Positions 58,897-64,000 of a stretch of 64,000 nt of DNA are shown one piece after another. Both the position numbers and the translations under genes were made by a program. The DNA is from Ilumatobacter sp963746265 (GTDB lineage: Bacteria > Actinomycetota > Acidimicrobiia > Acidimicrobiales > Ilumatobacteraceae), in contig CAVVAM010000007.1 of the NCBI GenBank assembly GCA_963746265.1, positions 247,241-311,240 on the forward strand, read 5' to 3'. The notes beneath the pieces were generated by a model. The model had not been told where the DNA came from and did not search any database. It saw only the letters and a list, made by a program, of their open reading frames with translations. How positions within the stretch are numbered: the stretch's first letter is position 1; every line of letters starts with the position of its first letter.

Positions 58897-59568
58897 TCAG
58901 CCGGACATGCCGAGTGCCAGCGCCATCGGCACCCACTGGGCGGCGGCGACAGCCGTCAGGATGAGCAGCAGGAGGATCCACCGGGGCACGGGCCGGTCGT
59001 TCCGCGTCGCGTTGTCGACGAACGCGACCAGCGGCAGCACGAACAGCGTCACCGCGTGGAGTACGCCGAGGACGAGGAGCAGCCCACCGATGCGGATGGA
59101 GGCGTCGCCGAGCTGATCGGCGAGCCGGCCCCCGGACGTGCCGAACCGGAACTCGGTGCTCAACAGGACGTAGCCGGCGCCGACGAGGTAGTACGCCAGA
59201 TCGAGCAAGCGAAGGAGCGCATTCGGGGTGGTTACGCCTGCCGGCCACAGATCGGCGGCGTAGTTGCGTCCGAACCGGCGGATCGCCGGCCCGAGCACCA
59301 ACAGCAGGGTCGTCAGGGCGACCGCTTCCAGGAGTTCCATCGTCGGGCGGTCCACGAATCGCCCCGCCCGGTGCTGCTGGATCGACAGTGCGCCGGCAAC
59401 TGCCATGGTGAGCAACGATGCCGCGAGCACGGCGGTCGTGCGCACGACCCGGTGCCGGTGGCGACGGTCCTCTTCGATCGAGTGGACGACGCGTGAGAAC
59501 AGGTCGGGCGTCGGTTCGATGCGAGACGACGCCTCGAACGCCTCGAGCAATCGCTGTTCGACGTTCAT
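58897..59568 (-). CDS. membrane anti-sigma candidate fused to an unknown four-helix membrane domain
   Basis: A 223-residue protein whose ATG 59568 overlaps the stop of the ECF sigma factor gene (ATGA). The first 35 residues (MNVEQRLLEAFEASSRIEPT) are a soluble segment typical of anti-sigma cytosolic parts but without the HxxxCxxC zinc motif. Then a membrane helix and a module of several membrane segments (FGRNYAADLWPAG, LLDLAYYLVGAGYVLLS, IRIGGLLLVLGVLHAVTLFV). This module resembles the stand-alone protein encoded at 60817-61215. Function is inferred from coupling to the sigma gene. Confidence 0.7.
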   Translation of the reverse strand: MNVEQRLLEAFEASSRIEPTPDLFSRVVHSIEEDRRHRHRVVRTTAVLAASLLTMAVAGALSIQQHRAGRFVDRPTMELLEAVALTTLLLVLGPAIRRFGRNYAADLWPAGVTTPNALLRLLDLAYYLVGAGYVLLSTEFRFGTSGGRLADQLGDASIRIGGLLLVLGVLHAVTLFVLPLVAFVDNATRNDRPVPRWILLLLILTAVAAAQWVPMALALGMSG

Positions 59569-60110
59569 CGCTCCTCTTCCTCCAGCTGCGATTCGAGCGA
59601 CGCGAGCGCCCGCCGACAGTGGGTCTTGACCGAGTTCTTGGAGATGCCGAGCGTGTCGGCGATCTCCGATTCGGAATACTGCAGGTAGTAGCGGAGTACG
59701 ACGCAGGCTCGCTGCCGATCCGGCAACAGTCGCACGGCGTCGAGCACCGCTCGATCGGCCTCGCTCTCGACGGTGTCGTCCTCGAACCCCGGCGTCACGT
59801 CGGGTTGATGCGTGGTCGCTCGATGGCGGAGCGACATGAGGCCGCGCCGGTTGTGATCGCGGGCGAGGTTGATCACGATCGAACGGAGGAACGCCGGCGC
59901 CCGATTCGGATCACGGATCGTTCCCGCCGTCCGGTGGAGTCGGATGAAGGCTTCCTGCACGAGATCTTCGGCGGCGGCCTGGTCGTCACAGAACATCCGT
60001 GCGAGCCGCACCAGCGATCGGCCCTCCGCGGCGAACAGATCGGCCACGAGCGCGTCCGGGTCGATCGGCCCGGACGCCACGGACGCCGCCAGCACCCCGT
60101 CGGCGCTCAT
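59565..60110 (-). CDS. ECF-type RNA polymerase sigma factor
   Basis: A 181-residue group 4 sigma factor. Region 2 is LVRLARMFCDDQAAAEDLVQ with EAFIRLHR and the promoter-melting helix FLRSIVINLARDHNRRG, and region 4 is LPDRQRACVVLRYYLQYSES with the helix-turn-helix IADTLGISKNSVKTHCRRAL. It resembles the SigE/SACE-like actinobacterial ECFs. The following membrane protein gene overlaps its stop and is the candidate anti-sigma. Target promoters cannot be named; the secreted SOD-like gene upstream could be one. Confidence 0.92.
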   Translation of the reverse strand: MSADGVLAASVASGPIDPDALVADLFAAEGRSLVRLARMFCDDQAAAEDLVQEAFIRLHRTAGTIRDPNRAPAFLRSIVINLARDHNRRGLMSLRHRATTHQPDVTPGFEDDTVESEADRAVLDAVRLLPDRQRACVVLRYYLQYSESEIADTLGISKNSVKTHCRRALASLESQLEEEER

Positions 60111-60210
60111 CTCGGAGCGACCCCTCGTGGCTCGGGCTCGTGGCACCCGGGCGGGTCGCTGCAGGGGGCGACGATGGCTCGCCACCCCCTGCCGCTCGCC
60201 ACCCTGTTGG

Positions 60211-60696
60211 TCATGACAGATCGAGACAGGCCAACCTGATCGAGGTGTTCGGTGGGTAGTGGACGACGATCGACCTGGCGTCGTCACGAGCCCGGTCCGC
60301 GTGAACGGCGAACCCGAGGCCGCGGCCACGCTCGTCGGTCGTGATCGTCGGCCAGATCTCGTTGACCGCGTCGACCGGGCCCCCGATCACGTTCTGGTAG
60401 TGGCTGCCTCCGGCGGGCGTCGCCGAGCACGGTTGGTTGTGCACGTGTGCCGGGTACGTCGTGTCGGGGTCCAGGCCCCGCACGCGAACGACCACCGTCG
60501 TGGTTCCACCGTCCCGGTCGGTGCGGACCATCTTCGCCCGGCCGTGGATGTGGTAGCCGAGCTCGACGCCACCGGGCAGCGTCTCGAAGTGGCCGTGCGT
60601 GACCTCCCGGTTCGATCGACCGTGGGCGTCGGCCGGTGAGGCGGTTGCGGTGATCCCGGCGGTCGCCAGGAGGATGAGGATGAGCGCCTGTTTCAC
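60211..60696 (-). CDS. secreted Cu/Zn superoxide dismutase-like protein
   Basis: A 161-residue exported protein with a Sec signal (MKQALILILLATAGITATAS, cleavage near ADA-HG). The beta-barrel body has TTTVVVRVRGLDPDTTYPAH, HVHNQPCSATPAGGSHYQN and FAVHADRARDDARSIVVHYP. HVHNQPC and GGSHYQ match metal-site strands of Cu/Zn SOD, but the full set of histidines and the second cysteine are only partly clear, so it may be a non-enzymatic SOD-like or CHRD-type protein. GTG 60696 has AAAGGAG upstream. It sits between two membrane genes of the ECF cluster. Confidence 0.78.
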   Translation of the reverse strand: MKQALILILLATAGITATASPADAHGRSNREVTHGHFETLPGGVELGYHIHGRAKMVRTDRDGGTTTVVVRVRGLDPDTTYPAHVHNQPCSATPAGGSHYQNVIGGPVDAVNEIWPTITTDERGRGLGFAVHADRARDDARSIVVHYPPNTSIRLACLDLS

Positions 60697-60816
60697 GGGC
60701 GGCTCCTTTCGTGTGGGTGGCCCGAGGGCCGTTCCCGGTGTCGGACCGGTGCCGTGGCGAGCGATGCGACCGATTCGAGTTGGTGTGGGATGGTGCGTTC
60801 GTGGTGTCGGCGCCGG

Positions 60817-61215
60817 TCAGGCGGCGCGGGGCCCGGCAACCTCGTCGTCGAGCCGTCGGTTGAGGGTGAAGACCCGTCCGATGATCGGCAGGCTGAGGAC
60901 GTTGAGGCCGTGGAGCAGACCCATCAGGAGCACCATCCCGCCGAGCCGGACGACCGATGCCTGGATCTGGTCGGCGTTGACCGTGTCGGCCCAGCCCGTG
61001 TCGGGCTCCCACTTGATGACGAACAGGATGTACGCACCGAAGATCATGTAGTACGCGAAGTCCATGAGGACGAGGTAGCTCTTGCCGGTGCGCGGGTTCG
61101 CCTGGAAGACGTCGGCGGCGTACGCCTTGCCGAAGCGCTTGATGAGGGGGCCGAGGATGCCGACGACGGCGATCATCACGGCCACGAAGATCAGTTCGAG
61201 CATCCACCAGTCCAT
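60817..61215 (-). CDS. small membrane protein sharing the anti-sigma candidate's membrane module
   Basis: A 132-residue protein with about four membrane segments: MDWWMLELIFVAVMIAVVGI, FGKAYAADVFQAN, LMDFAYYMIFGAYILFV, VRLGGMVLLMGLLHGLNVL. The order and many residues agree with the C-terminal module of the anti-sigma candidate two genes away (FGRNYAADLW, LLDLAYYLVGAGYVLL, IRIGGLLLVLGVLH). I do not know this module from a named family. ATG 61215 is the best start. Same strand as the sigma cluster with 120 bases to the SOD-like gene. Confidence 0.78.
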   Translation of the reverse strand: MDWWMLELIFVAVMIAVVGILGPLIKRFGKAYAADVFQANPRTGKSYLVLMDFAYYMIFGAYILFVIKWEPDTGWADTVNADQIQASVVRLGGMVLLMGLLHGLNVLSLPIIGRVFTLNRRLDDEVAGPRAA

Positions 61216-61638
61216 GTCGACTCCTCTCGATTCGCCGTTCGATTCGCCGTGTGCTCCACGGCGAGGACACCCAGACAGACGACCCCCGTTCCTGTTCGGG
61301 TGACACGAATCACGAGAAATCCCCTGAAGCCCGTTGCGGTCCACGTTGCTCCCCTGGCCGGGCCGGGTCAATGGGGGGTCCGCCGGATGCCCGGTCGGGC
61401 CGTCGGGCCACGACGTTCGGAACACCGGTACGTCGGACCTCAGCCGGTCTCGGTCACGACCGCCGGTGGGCGCCGCACGACGTCCACCCCGGCGTCAACG
61501 CCCGTTCCGTTACCGAGCAGCTTGCGCCGGCCTCGGCGTGATGGTCCTCTCGGCGGGTCGGCACCCGTTCGTCGCGGTCGGTCACCCGAACTCGGGTCTC
61601 GTTCGTCTGTCGGGATGACACCCATGAAAGGGAGCATC
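61216..61638. other. intergenic region between divergent small membrane protein genes
   Basis: About 423 bases holding the promoters of the minus-strand ECF cluster and of the plus-strand membrane protein. No gene or RNA is visible; frames crossing it have poor codon use. Confidence 0.45.
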
Positions 61639-62046
61639 ATGAACGAGCTCGAGACGACGTCGGACAACGGGACGTCGATCAAGGAACGGATCGCGTCGAC
61701 CTGGTGGCAGGTCGGGGCTGCGGTGATCGCCCTCGGAGCATCGGTCGTCGCCATCGACATCATCACCGACGACCCCGGCCCGATGTGGAAACGCCTGATC
61801 GGCTTCGGGTTGCTCGCGGCGTCGGTGACGCTCGTCGTTGCGGGCGTCGTGGTGCGCCGGCGTGATCGCCGCATCGGCAGCACGATGATCGCCGTCGGCG
61901 CGACCCCGGGTATCGCCCCGATCGTCTTCTTCTGGTTCCCGCCGGCTCTCGCGTTCGGCATGTTCGGTATCGCCGTGTTCGTGTTCGCGGTGAACGATGC
62001 CACGGCCTCCCGCAGGTCGACCCCTGATCAGGCGTTCGCCCGCTGA
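61639..62046 (+). CDS. small membrane protein of unknown function
   Basis: A 135-residue protein with three to four membrane segments (WWQVGAAVIALGASVVAIDI, LIGFGLLAASVTLVVAGVVV, IVFFWFPPALAFGMFGIAVF) and short charged ends. ATG 61639 follows AAGGGAG at good spacing; ATG 61624 is in frame but less well placed. I do not recognise the family. It precedes phoD by 215 bases. Confidence 0.75.
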   Translation: MNELETTSDNGTSIKERIASTWWQVGAAVIALGASVVAIDIITDDPGPMWKRLIGFGLLAASVTLVVAGVVVRRRDRRIGSTMIAVGATPGIAPIVFFWFPPALAFGMFGIAVFVFAVNDATASRRSTPDQAFAR

Positions 62047-62261
62047 GCGACAGGTCGGCGGCGTCCCACGACGGCGTGCGGCATCGGGAGCACGTACGGG
62101 GAGCGGAGCACTGGTCTCGCAGACAGCAGGCGCACGATCGGTGCCCACGTACCGACGGACGACGCAGCGAGACCTCCTCGACGAGGGTCGCAGCACCGCG
62201 TCGGGACGTCTGACCCTGTCTCATCGTGCTCGCGCACACGAACATGGTGTCGGAGGTGCCC

Positions 62262-63965
62262 ATGAACGATCAGCAACCCGGACGCGTGTCCCGACGGGGG
62301 TTCCTCGCCGGAACGATCGCGGTCGCCCTGGCCGCATGTAGCGACAGTGGCGACGACAGCTCCTCGACGTCGGCTCCTGCGTCGTCGGGGCCGACGACGA
62401 CGAGTCCGTCGAGCACGACCACATCGACCGGCGCCGCGACCACCACCAGTACGACGACGAGTAGTACGACGTCGACGACGGCCGCGAGCCCGGTCGTCAG
62501 CGATCCGTTCACCGTCGGCGTGGCATCGGGCGATCCGCTCGCCGACAGCGTGATCCTGTGGACCCGTCTCGTGCCCGAGAACCCGCTCCCGGCGACCGAC
62601 GTCCCGGTGGAGTGGGAGGTCGCCACCGACGAATCGATGGAGAACCTGGTCGCGACCGGAACGGGGTCCGCGATCGCTGCGCTCGGGCATTCCGTGCACG
62701 TCGACGCGACCGGGCTCGAGCCGGACACCGAGTACCACTACCGGTTCCGTGTCGGCGATTTCGAGAGCGCACGGGCGCGAACCCGCACGTTCGCTGCCCC
62801 GGGCACCATGCCCGAGCGGTTCCGCTTCGCGTTCTCGTCGTGCCAGAACTGGGAGCAGGGGTTCTACACGGCCTACCGCGACCTGGTCGAGCAGGGTGAC
62901 CTCGACGCGTTCGTGTTCCTCGGCGACTACATCTACGAGTACGCGACCGGCGGCTATGCCGATCCGCGTGGGCGCCAGACCGGGCAGGACTTCGAGTGCG
63001 AGACGGTCGAGCAGTACCGGGCGCGCTACGAGCTGTATCTCTCCGATCCGCTGCTGCGCGGCGCCCAGGCGCATGTGCCGTGGATCATCACGTGGGACGA
63101 CCACGAGGTCGACAACGACTACGCGGGTGCGTCGAGCGAGGGAGACGACGCCGTCGACGCGTTCCTGGCACGCCGCGCCGCCGGGTACCAGGTCTGGTAC
63201 GAGCACATGCCCGTGCGTCTCGATCCGCCGACCGGGCCGGAGTATTCGATCTACCGCTCGTTCGCACACGGCGACCTGCTCCGGTTCCACGTGCTCGACA
63301 CCCGTCAGTACCGGTCGGATCAGCAGCGTCAACCACCGTTCCTGGAGGCGCTCGGCGCTGCGTTGCAGGTCCGCGACGAGACGCTGGCGGACTCGCCCGA
63401 CCACACGATGCTCGGTGACGAGCAGCGCGCGTGGCTGGAGGAGAGCGTCACCGCGTCGACGGCGATCTGGGACGTGCTCGCACAACAGGTGTTCATGTTC
63501 GGCATCAACGCCATCGCCGGGAGCGACCCGCCGGTCATCCTGGTCGACACGTGGGACGGCTACGCCGGCGAGCGAGAGCGGGTGTTGGAGGCGGTGTCGG
63601 CCGCCGCCGACAACCTCGTCGTGCTGACCGGCGACTTCCACTCGGCCGCGGTCGGACAGCTGCGGAGCGACCCGTTCGATCTCTCACGGCCGGTGCTCGG
63701 CGCCGAGTTCATGGCGTCGAGCATCTCGTCGGCCTTCTTCGACGACGTCCCGGTGGTCGCCGATCTGGTCGGTCCCGCGATCGCCGCCAACCCGCAGATC
63801 CAGTGGTTCGACCCGAGGCGCGGCTACACCATTTGCGATGTGACGCCCGACCGCTGGCGGGCGACGTTCCGCGCCGTCGCCGACCCCTTCGACGAGGCTT
63901 CGGCCGTCGAGACGATCAGCGAGTGGGAGATGACCGCCGGGACCCCGGGGGCAACACAAGTCTGA
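62262..63965 (+). CDS. phoD: PhoD-type alkaline phosphatase/phosphodiesterase, Tat-exported lipoprotein
   Basis: A 567-residue extracytoplasmic phosphatase that releases phosphate from organic phosphoesters, with iron/calcium cofactor in known members. A Tat signal (RR at 11-12 in VSRRGFLAG) ends in a lipobox with Cys26, then a Ser/Thr linker, a PhoD_N domain (TVGVASGDPLADSVILWTRL) and the metallophosphatase core with FSSCQNWEQGF, FLGDYIYEYA, TWDDHEVDNDYAG and TGDFHSA. ATG 62262 has GGAGG eight bases upstream. A Pho box is not evident. Confidence 0.94.
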   Translation: MNDQQPGRVSRRGFLAGTIAVALAACSDSGDDSSSTSAPASSGPTTTSPSSTTTSTGAATTTSTTTSSTTSTTAASPVVSDPFTVGVASGDPLADSVILWTRLVPENPLPATDVPVEWEVATDESMENLVATGTGSAIAALGHSVHVDATGLEPDTEYHYRFRVGDFESARARTRTFAAPGTMPERFRFAFSSCQNWEQGFYTAYRDLVEQGDLDAFVFLGDYIYEYATGGYADPRGRQTGQDFECETVEQYRARYELYLSDPLLRGAQAHVPWIITWDDHEVDNDYAGASSEGDDAVDAFLARRAAGYQVWYEHMPVRLDPPTGPEYSIYRSFAHGDLLRFHVLDTRQYRSDQQRQPPFLEALGAALQVRDETLADSPDHTMLGDEQRAWLEESVTASTAIWDVLAQQVFMFGINAIAGSDPPVILVDTWDGYAGERERVLEAVSAAADNLVVLTGDFHSAAVGQLRSDPFDLSRPVLGAEFMASSISSAFFDDVPVVADLVGPAIAANPQIQWFDPRRGYTICDVTPDRWRATFRAVADPFDEASAVETISEWEMTAGTPGATQV

Positions 63966-64000
63966 CCGCGGCAGGAGACCGAGTCTCGTGGGCGAGGGGG

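Overview
The window is high-GC, gene-dense chromosomal DNA of an actinobacterium. The evidence is a complete conservon (NIT/HAMP histidine kinase, roadblock protein, DUF742 protein, small GTPase), a monoderm-type type IV pilus set without secretin genes, a WS/DGAT acyltransferase, strong G/C third-position bias and many ATGA/GTGA start-stop overlaps. My best inference is a member of the Acidimicrobiia, Ilumatobacter-like; this rests on gene content, not on a search. I see no prophage, integrase, transposase or CRISPR array.

Layout. 1-7.7 kb: end of an exopolysaccharide/O-antigen locus (nucleotide-sugar dehydrogenase, GT4 glycosyltransferase, methyltransferase, flippase, two tandem Wzy-like ligase/polymerase paralogs with C-terminal helical-repeat tails, and a small unknown protein). 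One ligase copy is frameshifted. 7.7-15.8 kb: type IV pilus genes (pilin, PilT with a DUF429 gene behind it, prepilin peptidase, PilC, PilB and a coiled-coil protein). PilB is split by a frameshift. 16.2-20.5 kb: the conservon. 20.5-25.7 kb: housekeeping (5'-3' exonuclease, SRP RNA, tRNA-Ser(GGA), LysR regulator, tadA, and a folB-folK-folP operon whose DHPS is divergent).

25.9-41.4 kb is mostly lipid/CoA and small-molecule metabolism: class IV aminotransferase, enoyl-CoA hydratase, acyl-CoA synthetase, thioredoxin 2, dienelactone hydrolase, a MarR regulator divergent from a two-subunit B12-dependent acyl-CoA mutase, an orphan T4 gp19-like tail-tube protein, a PPDK-like protein without ATP-grasp domain, a hydrolase remnant, shikimate kinase, a double hot-dog protein and an epoxide hydrolase. 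41.4-50.7 kb: GH3 glycosidase, a second PEP-mobile-domain protein, acetyltransferases, a rhodanese and a WS/DGAT with a (SSTKA)12 (KQSAA)4 tail. 50.7-58.7 kb: an ArsR-SRPBCC-SRPBCC operon with a clear operator, an L,D-transpeptidase lipoprotein, GluQ-RS, an HNH protein, a zinc-ribbon membrane protein, threonine aldolase and two PPOX-family flavoproteins.

58.9-61.2 kb is the least familiar group: an ECF sigma factor translationally coupled to a membrane anti-sigma candidate, a secreted Cu/Zn-SOD-like protein, and a stand-alone membrane protein similar to the C-terminal half of the anti-sigma candidate. The window ends with a small membrane protein and a Tat-exported PhoD-type phosphatase.
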